DNA from: Bog-473 sp963721585
GTDB lineage: Bacteria > Actinomycetota > Acidimicrobiia > Acidimicrobiales > RAAP-2
Assembly: GCA_963721585.1 (NCBI GenBank)
Contig: CAVRJN010000008.1
Location: 558,001-622,000, forward strand
Direction: 5' to 3'
Length of the DNA: 64,000 nucleotides
A program made the translations under genes and the position numbers. Positions 1 to 7,514 of this stretch are shown one piece after another (positions within the stretch are counted from its first letter, which is position 1; each line of letters begins with the position of its first letter). A model generated the notes under the pieces. That model worked only from the letters and a program-made list of their open reading frames with translations. It was not told the origin of the DNA and made no database searches.

Positions 1-14
1 GGCGGACGGGGGCA

Positions 15-662
15 CTATCGCGAGTCAGACTCGAGAATGAGCTTGACGGCTTGGGGGACCGTCTCGACCACCGAATCGGGAACAGGATCCGTCGATGTCC
101 ACGTACGGCCCCTTGCGATCCAGATGGTGCGTAGTCCCACCCTTCGACCTCCGGCCATGTCGGCGGCTACGGAATCTCCGGTCATCCAGCCCTCAACGGG
201 TCTCTCGCACAGGTCTGCCGCCATCTCAAAGATCGCTGGATCCGGCTTTCTGACACCGACTATTTCTGAGACGCAAATCGCGTCGAACTCTCCGGTGAGG
301 TTTGTTGCCTCGAGCTTCGCCATCTGTGCCGGTCCACCGTTGGTGACGACCGCCACCCGCCACCCCTGGCTCCGAAGCTGCCGAATTCCACGTACGGTCT
401 CGACGTCCACCGTGTAGCAGTCCGGATAGTCCAGGTAGTACCGGGCGAGGAGTTCTTCGACATCGGTTGAGACGTCGAATTCTGCTCGCATTTGCTCGAA
501 TAAGGCTTCCTTCGGTGTCATGCCGTCCTGGTCAGCCGACCGCATGAATGGCCACGCTTCTTGTCGAAGCGCATGCTCACGGATGAAGGCTTCGGCCCAG
601 CGAGCGAACGCCGCCTCACGATCGAGGAGCGTGTTATCAAGATCGAAGAGAGCGAGGCCCAC
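15..662 (-). CDS. HAD-family hydrolase (phosphatase-like)
   Basis: A 215-residue haloacid-dehalogenase superfamily protein, probably a small-molecule phosphatase; the substrate cannot be told from sequence. Motif I is FDLDNTLLD near residue 6, with the nucleophile and general acid aspartates. Motif II is VVTNGG near residue 105, the motif III lysine lies in RKPDPAIF, and motif IV is GDSVAADMAG. A helical C1-type cap lies between motifs I and II. The length is normal for the family. The start is GTG and the stop is close to the left edge, so the gene is complete. It lies on the same strand as galE about 95 bases away. Codon use is less GC-rich than in genes to the right. Confidence 0.85.
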   Translation of the reverse strand: MGLALFDLDNTLLDREAAFARWAEAFIREHALRQEAWPFMRSADQDGMTPKEALFEQMRAEFDVSTDVEELLARYYLDYPDCYTVDVETVRGIRQLRSQGWRVAVVTNGGPAQMAKLEATNLTGEFDAICVSEIVGVRKPDPAIFEMAADLCERPVEGWMTGDSVAADMAGGRRVGLRTIWIARGRTWTSTDPVPDSVVETVPQAVKLILESDSR

Positions 663-757
663 GGATTAAGTATCGCGGGCGGGATCGCAGATCTCCTCGA
701 CGGCCCCGGCTCATGATCCCTATCCCGGAGTACGGGGCTCCATCCGATCTCCTTGAC

Positions 758-1741
758 TCATTCCCCAAATCCGTCGGGATGGTTGGAATGCCACGCCCAC
801 GCCGACGACACGATGTCGTCTAACCCGTGCTGGGGATTCCAGTCCAGCAGTCTGTGAGCCCGGTCTCCGTCGGAATACAAGGCCACGGGATCTCCAGGCC
901 TACGGGAGGCAAGCTCGTACGGCACTTTGTGTCCAATTGCCCTCTCTGCCGACGCCAGAACTTCGAAGACGGACGATCCAACACCAGAGCCGAGATTGAC
1001 AGCCGTCGAGTCACCGCCGTTTTCCAACAGCTCAAGAGCTTTGAGATGGGCTTCGGCCAAGTCGACGACGTGCACATAGTCACGAACAGCCGTGCCGTCG
1101 GGGGTGGGATAGTCAGTGCCGAAGACCTGCAAGGCACCCCGGCGCCCGAGTGCCGACTTCATGATCAGCGGCACGAGGTTCAAGGTTACGGCCCAGTCCT
1201 CTCCGATGGAACCGTCGAGCCACGCGCCCGCGGCATTGAAGTAACGGAGACTGACCGAGCGCAGCTCCAGGCACGTGTCGTACCACGACAGAATCCGCTC
1301 GACGATCGCCTTGCTCTCGCCGTAGGGACTCTCCGGTCGAATGGCAGTGTCCTCGCTTACCGGTAGCTGGTCCGGGGTGCCGTAGATGGCACAGCTCGAT
1401 GAGAAGACAATTCTCAACACACCCAGTTGCGACAGCGTTTCAAGTAGAGCAACACTTCCGGCGACATTGTTGTGAAAATACCTTCCAGGCCGTTCGATGG
1501 ATTCGCCCGCTGCTTTGTAGGCGGCGAAATGCATGACCGCATCGACGTCGTAATCACCGACCACCTGCGCAACCGCCTCCCGGTCGGCGATGTCGGCCCG
1601 TATGAGCGGAGCATCACCTACGGCAGCCGTGTGGCCGAACTCCATGGTGTCCATGACGACGACATCTCGGCCCCGTTCTCGCAGAAGCCTGACCGTGTGG
1701 GAGCCGATATAGCCGGCGCCACCCGTGACTAAGACGCTCAT
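758..1741 (-). CDS. galE: UDP-glucose 4-epimerase
   Basis: Interconverts UDP-glucose and UDP-galactose in the Leloir pathway and in supply of cell-envelope sugars. The 327-residue protein is an extended short-chain dehydrogenase. The N-terminal NAD-binding motif is TGGAGYIGSH. The catalytic Ser lies in the SSSCAIYG stretch and the YxxxK pair in YGESK near residue 140. The UDP-sugar-binding part includes SLRYFNAAGA and the stretch after RDYVHVVDLAEAH, both typical of GalE. The length matches the family (about 320-340). The start is ATG. Related epimerases with other sugar specificities are possible, but GalE is the best match. Confidence 0.9.
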   Translation of the reverse strand: MSVLVTGGAGYIGSHTVRLLRERGRDVVVMDTMEFGHTAAVGDAPLIRADIADREAVAQVVGDYDVDAVMHFAAYKAAGESIERPGRYFHNNVAGSVALLETLSQLGVLRIVFSSSCAIYGTPDQLPVSEDTAIRPESPYGESKAIVERILSWYDTCLELRSVSLRYFNAAGAWLDGSIGEDWAVTLNLVPLIMKSALGRRGALQVFGTDYPTPDGTAVRDYVHVVDLAEAHLKALELLENGGDSTAVNLGSGVGSSVFEVLASAERAIGHKVPYELASRRPGDPVALYSDGDRAHRLLDWNPQHGLDDIVSSAWAWHSNHPDGFGE

Positions 1742-1907
1742 GCCCGAGTATCTCCCATGTCGACCGGACCCCGCATACTGCGCGCTACGAGTCTCCTATC
1801 CGTGCTGGGACGCACACCCATCCGGCGTACGGTGGCAGGTTCCGGATCCCATCCAGTTCGCCGCTCCCCCGAAGGACTTTCGTCACTCTCATCCATAGAC
1901 TCGGAGC

Positions 1908-2273
1908 ATGAGTACGTTCGTCTTTCGACTCAAGGCGCCGCGCCCGACGTTCGCCCTCGATATGACCGAAGAGGAGCAGGAGATCATAGGTCGGCATGCC
2001 GCCCACTGGCAGCCACTAACTGACGCCGGTCGCGTGGTTGTCTTCGGTCCAGTGCTCGACGGGACGGGATCATGGGGACTTGGCGTCATTGAAGCTGACG
2101 ATGAAGATGAGATCCGACGGTTCGCCTCAGGTGATCCCGTGGTCACCACCGGCGCGGCCGAGGTCGAGATGGGACGAATGCTCGCCGGATTCGTGCGGTC
2201 CGGAGGTTCGTCGTCGTACCCCGTCCCGGCAGCGGGCTGGGGCACTTCCGGCTCACCACAGATGCCGGCGTAG
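1908..2273 (+). CDS. YCII-related domain protein
   Basis: A 121-residue small cytoplasmic protein resembling the YCII/YciI ferredoxin-like fold. Members are compact alpha-beta barrels of mostly unknown chemistry. Family features are the beta strand at FVFRLKAPRPTF, the helix with HAAHWQPLTDAGRVVVFGPV, and the central DGTGSWGLGVIEADDEDEIRRFASGDPVV, which matches the usual G-x-G-x-E-A-D-x-E-E-A-x-x-x-D-P pattern. The C-terminus is a Pro/Ser-rich tail. The gene stands alone, divergent from galE and convergent with the patatin gene. The ATG start is preceded by a weak purine stretch. Function unknown. Confidence 0.75.
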   Translation: MSTFVFRLKAPRPTFALDMTEEEQEIIGRHAAHWQPLTDAGRVVVFGPVLDGTGSWGLGVIEADDEDEIRRFASGDPVVTTGAAEVEMGRMLAGFVRSGGSSSYPVPAAGWGTSGSPQMPA

Positions 2274-2296
2274 CGCCGGGCCTCAGCGAGCAATCG

Positions 2297-3298
2297 TCAA
2301 AGGAAGGTCAGGCGGGTCGCTTCCTGCTTGCCTTGGGCGAAACCGGCACGGGCGGAGGGCATGCGTGTCGCTAGATCCATCTGGTTCGTCCCCATGGCGG
2401 CTTGGGAATCGGTGTCAGGTGTGATCACCTCGACGATGCTGCCCTGCCTGCGGAGGGCCTCGACCTGGCTTGCCAGGTCTGTGCCCCATTCCGGATCTCT
2501 GCGCAGGCCTTCGAACTGGCCCTCTGGCAGCGACTCACTCCGTCCGTCCAGCGGCGCCAGCACCACAACGTTCGAATAACCCGAAGCAAGGTCGGCATTG
2601 TTGGTCGAGCGCACGCCGCCAGATATGTAATTGGTGCCGTTGACGCTGACGGTGGGGGCTGAACCCGGCAGCGCGGTGCTCGCAGTGACCGCGTCGACGA
2701 GGTCGACTCCGGATTCGCGGTCCAACGCAGCCAACTCGCCGGTATGCGCGTCGACGACCACCACCATCATCGGTCGGTCCGGCCATTGAAAGCGAGGCAA
2801 CCGGGCGGCGACCATGGCGCGCCGCTGTCCGGCTCCGGGTCTCAGTATGGAGTCGCTTTCCAGCCCGAACGCACCCATCAAACGCTGCAAATCGGCTGAC
2901 GAGGTCGCGGCGGCGCCAATGGCCCTCATCCGCTCAAATACGGTGGCCATCGGCAGGGACGGCGGCTGCTCCTGGTCGTGTCGGACCGCTCGCACCGGCG
3001 GGGACAGCGCAGATGCCAACAGTTCGGCTGGTGGAATGCCGCTGCGCATCTGTGCGGCCGCGGTAGCGCCAGACGAGGTGCCGATAACCATGTCGGCGGC
3101 ATCTGTCATGTCGCGACCAGCCTCGGCAAGGCCGGCGATGATCCCGATCACCCACGCATTCCCTGCAGCCCCACCACCACCGATAACCAGAGCAATGTTG
3201 TGATCCACCTGCGGGTGCGACGTACGTCGAGCAGAGTCAGGCGTGAAGGAGTGGGCTTTGCCTCCAGCCAACGAGAGCGATTCGTGAAACTGAGACAT
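2297..3298 (-). CDS. Patatin-like phospholipase family protein, altered dyad
   Basis: A 333-residue protein of the patatin-like acyl hydrolase family (Ser-Asp dyad). The oxyanion loop is GGGGAAGNAW near residue 39, and the nucleophile elbow GTSSG near residue 73 carries the catalytic Ser. At the place where the family normally has Asp in a DGG(V)RS motif, the sequence reads YISGGVRSTNNADLA, so the dyad Asp is replaced by Ser. The codon is TCT and the surrounding frame is intact. The protein may therefore be inactive or use a different acid. There is no evident signal peptide, so it is probably cytoplasmic. The start is ATG. Confidence 0.85.
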   Translation of the reverse strand: MSQFHESLSLAGGKAHSFTPDSARRTSHPQVDHNIALVIGGGGAAGNAWVIGIIAGLAEAGRDMTDAADMVIGTSSGATAAAQMRSGIPPAELLASALSPPVRAVRHDQEQPPSLPMATVFERMRAIGAAATSSADLQRLMGAFGLESDSILRPGAGQRRAMVAARLPRFQWPDRPMMVVVVDAHTGELAALDRESGVDLVDAVTASTALPGSAPTVSVNGTNYISGGVRSTNNADLASGYSNVVVLAPLDGRSESLPEGQFEGLRRDPEWGTDLASQVEALRRQGSIVEVITPDTDSQAAMGTNQMDLATRMPSARAGFAQGKQEATRLTFL

Positions 3299-3579
3299 GT
3301 GTTGGTCCCTTTCAGGGCATCCGAGGCGGGCACCCGAGGACCGACAACGAAGCTCTAGCGGCTCCAGCGTAACTGGGTGAGCACCCGACTGTGAACGAAA
3401 AGAATCGGACTCACCTCCTTACGTCGTGCGCTGTGTCAGCGCTCACAAATGAACGGAGATGAAACTAGACGGCCGGAACTCTGTCGTCAACGAAGCGAGG
3501 CTGGACTATCCCCTTTGGTTCCGCATGGTGCGTATCGACCCGGCGAACGCAGGCGCAGGTGAGGACCTAGGATTACACG

Positions 3580-3732
3580 GTGGCCATAACCCATCAACGT
3601 GCGATCGAACTTCGCAATCAACTGCTGGACACTGACGAAGAGCGTGGCTTTGACTTCGAGACATCTCTGGAGTTGGTGGAGCAACTTATTGAGAGCTTGG
3701 AGGAACTACAGACACGAGTGAAGCCCGACTAG
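3580..3732 (+). CDS. Small acidic hypothetical protein (50 aa)
   Basis: A GTG-started reading frame of 50 codons beginning VAITHQRAIELRN. It is strongly amphipathic and acidic, with two predicted helices (residues 4-20 and 27-46, the latter ELVEQLIESLEELQ). The purine-rich AGGTGAGG lies about 14 bases upstream. The codon pattern looks protein-like, but no family was recognised. It sits between the patatin gene and the methyltransferase, inside the lower-GC part of the window. The helical, Leu/Glu-rich character would suit a small partner or regulator protein, but that is only inference. It could also be a chance frame. Confidence 0.4.
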   Translation: MAITHQRAIELRNQLLDTDEERGFDFETSLELVEQLIESLEELQTRVKPD

Positions 3733-3892
3733 GTGGATTCAGGCATCCCACTGGTTTGGTAATGGGGGGCCTGCTCCCAGGGCGGATGGCAGCTCCAGGT
3801 GTCGCTGCCATCCGATAATCCATTCCGGTCAACTGGTAGGAGAACTCCACCGGGGAAGGCGTCCCATCTCGGGACCCAGCCTCGGGTTAGGT

Positions 3893-4874
3893 ATGGGTAT
3901 TCCACTCGTGTCGAACCGTCCCACCCTCCCGGCAGCGAACTTGGACAGGGCCCCCCACCTCTCGCTGACGACCGATCCCCAATTTGAACTACTTGGTCCG
4001 ACGACGAGGGTCGAGCAGACTCGCGTTGTGGAGGGAGTGAGTCAGACCGCCATATTTGCTGCTCAGGTCCGTGCTGTGCATGCCATCCTCAATGATGACC
4101 CTATCTTCGAGGACCCATACGCCTTGGCGCTCTCTGATGCTTCCGAGGAAGAGATCAGGGCAATCTTCGATTTGATTCTATCGGCGTGTGCCCGGGGTGG
4201 CTCGTGTGCTCCCGAACCAGCGGGCCCGATTTGTTGATGAGGAAGTCGAACGTGCCATCGGTGAAGGGATCACCCAGTACGTCATCCTCGGAGCAGGCCT
4301 CGATTCGTTCGCCTGGCGGCGTCCAGATCTGATGAGCGCCGTCGAGCTATTCGAAGTTGACCATTCGGTGACACAGGAGTGGAAGCGAAAGAGGATGTGG
4401 GATGCCGATTTATTGCATCCCACAAATCTCCATTTCGTCGGGATGGACTTCGAGGCTCAGCAGCGATTGGCTGTCGGGCTCCGACACGCCGGCTTCGACT
4501 CAAGCCAATCCTCGATTTGGTCATGGATGGGGGTAGCCGTCTACCTAGGTCCCGCAGCGATCACATCCGTGCTTCGTGACACCGCTCAGCTCGCCGGATC
4601 CGGCTCTCGATTCCTTGCCTCCTACACGGTCGTACCTCGTTTGATGGATCAAGACCCTCGAGAGTTCTCCGAGTTGGCCCGGTCTGCTTCTGCCGAAAGC
4701 GGTGAGGATCAGGTCTCAGCCTTCGTTCCGGAGGAGATCGAAGCCATAGTCTTACCCGCAGGGTGGTATTCCGCCCGCAGTGTCGACCCATCATCATTCC
4801 AAGCCTGGTTCTCTCAACGTAGAGATGCGCTGAGGCCCGCCCCTTACGAATGGCTTCTCGTGGCCGACAGCTGA
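3893..4874 (+). pseudogene. SAM-dependent methyltransferase (TIGR00027/LCM-like), frame break
   Basis: Reads as two overlapping parts of one class I methyltransferase of the leucine-carboxymethyltransferase-like TIGR00027 group, common in mycobacteria. The first part (3893-4237) has GVSQTAIFAAQVRA and DPYALALS. The second, entered near 4190, has RARFVDEEVERA and the SAM-binding motif YVILGAGLDSFAWRRPD, then the family C-terminus ending PYEWLLVADS. The reading frame changes by one base (one extra base or two missing) near 4185-4200. Joined, the product would be about 325 residues, the normal family length. Either the gene is broken or the sequence has an indel. Substrates of this family are largely unknown. 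Confidence 0.8.
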
Positions 4875-4931
4875 CGAAGAGACTCGTTATCCCTCCGATA
4901 TGGCTGACCCGGTCCCGGCGGACGGGGCACC

Positions 4932-5828
4932 TCACTGAATCAGACATTTACCATGCTCGACCACATGGGACACGAACTCCGCCGTCATTCGAGCCCGCTG
5001 TCGGACTGTAAGGAACAGGTGCTCAGGCTCCTCGCGCCAATAGTCAAGGGCCTCCTCGATGAGCGGCCGCCACCGCGGTGCGAACTCACCGAGCGCGTAC
5101 TCCCCGGCGGCTTCTTTGGAGATCACCTCCCCGGTTGCGATCGTGCAGTGCAGACGCGGTGCTCCCAGCACGCCCCAGGCTGTCCAATAGCGCGGACGAA
5201 GGGCGAACCGACGAACCGGTCCACGAGTGACCCTCTCGGCCCATGGACGCCAGTAAGTGTTGAGATTCCCCGTAGTCCAAGAACGAAGACACTCCGGTTC
5301 GGTTTGAAGGTTCAACGCAGAAGGCCGAGGACCGCGGATCACCGCGCCCTTTTCGGAAAACACCTTCCAACCCACCGGACTCAGATCCGAACCGGCCTTG
5401 CCAACCTTGAACTCGGTGCCCACCTGACTGGCTACCGGCTTGATTTGGGTGACTGGCCTGGTCAGGTCCGACTTACGAACAAAGATCCCGTTCAGCGTGC
5501 CCGTCAGCGGCGAACGCCCCTCGACGATTGCCCTGGACCCAGTCAGAAGGCCGCTCTGGGCGTGTGCAATGCGTAGGCGACCGACACATCCTCCCTCGAC
5601 TTCGTTGTCCAGGACACCTACAAAATCAAGATCACTGCGGCGCCGCCGGTAGCCTCCGAGGGCTACAGAACCGACCAGGTAGAAGCCCACGACGGCTCCC
5701 GGTAACAGCCGATCGAGCTGTCTCAAATACAGGTGAGCGTCTCGCTTGGCCGCCTCCTCGAACACGAAATTGAGCCTTGCATGCGCGGGGCGAGTGCGCA
5801 CCCGCGGCGACTGTTCGGGGACTAGCAA
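4932..5828 (-). CDS. Nucleotidyltransferase-fold protein (aminoglycoside adenylyltransferase-like)
   Basis: A 298-residue protein with a polymerase-beta-type nucleotidyltransferase motif near residues 52-71: GSVALGGYRRRRSDLDF, carrying the G-S and D-x-D metal-binding elements. The C-terminal half is helical (PRYWTAWGVLGAPRL, KEAAGEYALGEF, FLTVRQRARMTAEFVSHV) and resembles the DUF4111-type domain found after the catalytic domain in ANT(3'')/ANT(9)-like enzymes. A role in modifying a small hydroxylated compound by AMP transfer is inferred from fold only; resistance is not shown. The start appears to be TTG. It is divergent from the GNAT gene with only about 30 bases between starts. Confidence 0.65.
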   Translation of the reverse strand: MLVPEQSPRVRTRPAHARLNFVFEEAAKRDAHLYLRQLDRLLPGAVVGFYLVGSVALGGYRRRRSDLDFVGVLDNEVEGGCVGRLRIAHAQSGLLTGSRAIVEGRSPLTGTLNGIFVRKSDLTRPVTQIKPVASQVGTEFKVGKAGSDLSPVGWKVFSEKGAVIRGPRPSALNLQTEPECLRSWTTGNLNTYWRPWAERVTRGPVRRFALRPRYWTAWGVLGAPRLHCTIATGEVISKEAAGEYALGEFAPRWRPLIEEALDYWREEPEHLFLTVRQRARMTAEFVSHVVEHGKCLIQ

Positions 5829-5859
5829 CCGACGGCACAGGACGGCAGACTTGGAGGAA

Positions 5860-6423
5860 ATGCCGAGCGTACCGCCCGAGAGACTCGAAGACCCTCCGAT
5901 CGTGTTGCGGAGGTATCGAGGCGGCGAGTTGCAGGCGCTCTATGAGGCGGTATCAACCAGTATTGATCACCTGAGTCCATGGCTGGCGTGGGCCTCAGTA
6001 GAACCTTTGGACCAAGGGCTCGGCGACTTTATCGCCCACTCGATTGACGCCTTCGACCGTGGGGAAAACTACGACTACGCGATTTGGGACCTCGCTGAAA
6101 CCACGCTGATCGGTGGAGCGGGTCTACATCCTCGGCCAGGCCCGGGTCGGATCGAAATCGGCTACTGGGTCAGGGCGAGTTGGCTCCGCCGCGGCATCGC
6201 CTCAGCCGCTGCCCGTACCCTCACGACGGCTGCGTTTCAGTTGACTGGGATTCAGGAGGTCCACATCCACTGTGATGAAGCAAACGTTGCCAGTGCCAGA
6301 ATCCCCCGTGGCTTGGGATTTCGGCTGCTCAGAACAATCGAGGACGAGATGGACGCGCCAGCCGAGATCGGACGAAGTATGGAGTGGGTGATAGCGATGA
6401 GCGAGTGGAACAGCGGTCATTGA
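5860..6423 (+). CDS. GNAT family N-acetyltransferase
   Basis: A 187-residue acetyl-CoA-dependent N-acetyltransferase of the RimJ/RimL-like branch. Typical elements are LRRYRGGELQALYEAV at the N-terminus, the beta4 strand IEIGYWVRASWLRRGIAS that forms the pyrophosphate-binding turn (here RRGIAS in place of R-x-x-G-x-G/A), and the closing NVASARIPRGLGFRLL, which matches the usual N-x-x-S-x-x-v-x-x-x-x-G-F pattern. The substrate could be a protein N-terminus, a polyamine or an antibiotic. The ATG at 5860 was chosen because GGAGG lies just upstream; the frame is open to 5746, but that would overlap the divergent gene. Confidence 0.8.
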   Translation: MPSVPPERLEDPPIVLRRYRGGELQALYEAVSTSIDHLSPWLAWASVEPLDQGLGDFIAHSIDAFDRGENYDYAIWDLAETTLIGGAGLHPRPGPGRIEIGYWVRASWLRRGIASAAARTLTTAAFQLTGIQEVHIHCDEANVASARIPRGLGFRLLRTIEDEMDAPAEIGRSMEWVIAMSEWNSGH

Positions 6424-6491
6424 GAGAGTCATGGCTCGGTGAAATGCAACCCATGCCGGCCAACTGGGGCATTTACTACTGACCTCCGCCC

Positions 6492-7058
6492 CTACTGGGG
6501 GGCTGCGGTCAGAGGTCGCCCAGATCCTCGCAGAAGGGCGAGCCACGGGTCCGATTCCGCATTTGCCTGTTCTCTGTCCAACATCCACAGCGAGTCCGAT
6601 TCGAGGATGGCGCCGCAGATCTGCGGAGGTGGAGCGAATACGCCAGCCAATCCTGAAATCACGTCGTGCGTGTGGATCGCTAATTCAAAGGACGCTCGAG
6701 CGCACCAATCCGTGAGAGCCAACAGCAGTACGCCGTCGGAGGCAGTCAGATCACCTGGTGCATCTCGCACAACGCCAAGGAAGAGTGCGGTCACCCCACG
6801 CAGACCAGCGATCAGGTCCCCAGGAATCGCCTCGGGTTTCGCGTGTAGTTCCTCGAGCGGGATATATCCGGACTGAGCGCGTGCGCCAATCTGCAATGCA
6901 TACGAGAAGATGCAATCGATCAAATGGTCCGCCGTCTGCCAGCAGTTCCATTCCAGCGCACCAGCCTTGCTCGACCAATCAGCATCTCTCACGTCGGCAA
7001 GGGCCTCAAGGGAAAGACCGACCAGTGCTGTGACTTCGTCGTCGGTCATGGAAGCCAT
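6492..7058 (-). CDS. Mycothiol-dependent maleylpyruvate isomerase-like protein
   Basis: A 188-residue DinB/MDMPI-fold protein, the four-helix bundle found in mycothiol-dependent enzymes. The metal-binding histidines are visible: one in WNCWQTADHLIDCI near residue 42, and two in ELAIHTHDVISGL near residue 130. Family members isomerise maleylpyruvate or use mycothiol as S-transfer cofactor, and many paralogues have unknown substrates. It has no catabolic neighbours, so the specific reaction is open. Mycothiol dependence would fit an actinobacterial host. ATG at 7058, or a second ATG nine bases further in, could be the start. Confidence 0.7.
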   Translation of the reverse strand: MASMTDDEVTALVGLSLEALADVRDADWSSKAGALEWNCWQTADHLIDCIFSYALQIGARAQSGYIPLEELHAKPEAIPGDLIAGLRGVTALFLGVVRDAPGDLTASDGVLLLALTDWCARASFELAIHTHDVISGLAGVFAPPPQICGAILESDSLWMLDREQANAESDPWLALLRGSGRPLTAAPQ

Positions 7059-7514
7059 CTTGCCTCACGAGGGATGCCGGTTGCCCCGGGGCGGCATTAG
7101 GTAACAGGGGGGTTCATCCAGATTTCAGTGGCCACCCGAGGTAGCGTCCAGCGGTTGGCAGTGGTGGGCGAGCCAACCGGGAGGTACATCGTGATCCGTC
7201 GTCGAGCTTGCAGTGTTGCTGTCGGAGCTTCCATTCTTGTGGGCTGGCCAGGCGGCCGAACGCATGCTCGTCTACGTCCGCCGAGTTGACGAGGACGCGG
7301 GTGAATTGCATGGCTCGAAGTCGCGCCGGGAACGAGACGGTGTCAGTTCCGCGACGTTGAGTCGTCGGGACCCCCGGGCCAGGCTCGTTCCGAAGAGGTC
7401 GGGCCGCAGGCCACTCCTGGCGGCTAGCTCCAGTCCATCTCCTGTCTTCGACACACGGTCTCCCACGCGACTACAAAGTGAGGGGCGGTGCGGGCACGAC
7501 GATCGGGGGCTGAC
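7059..7514. other. Intergenic stretch without a supported gene
   Basis: About 456 bases between the isomerase-like gene and the SGNH hydrolase, which are divergently transcribed, so promoters for both should lie here. Several short frames cross it, but none shows a recognisable motif or protein-like composition. The base composition shifts here from the lower-GC left part to the high-GC remainder. No hairpin, repeat or RNA gene was recognised. Confidence 0.5.

Noticed and set aside
7114..7311. Short open frame in the 7-kb intergenic region
   Set aside because: No motif, no ribosome-binding site and no protein-like composition.
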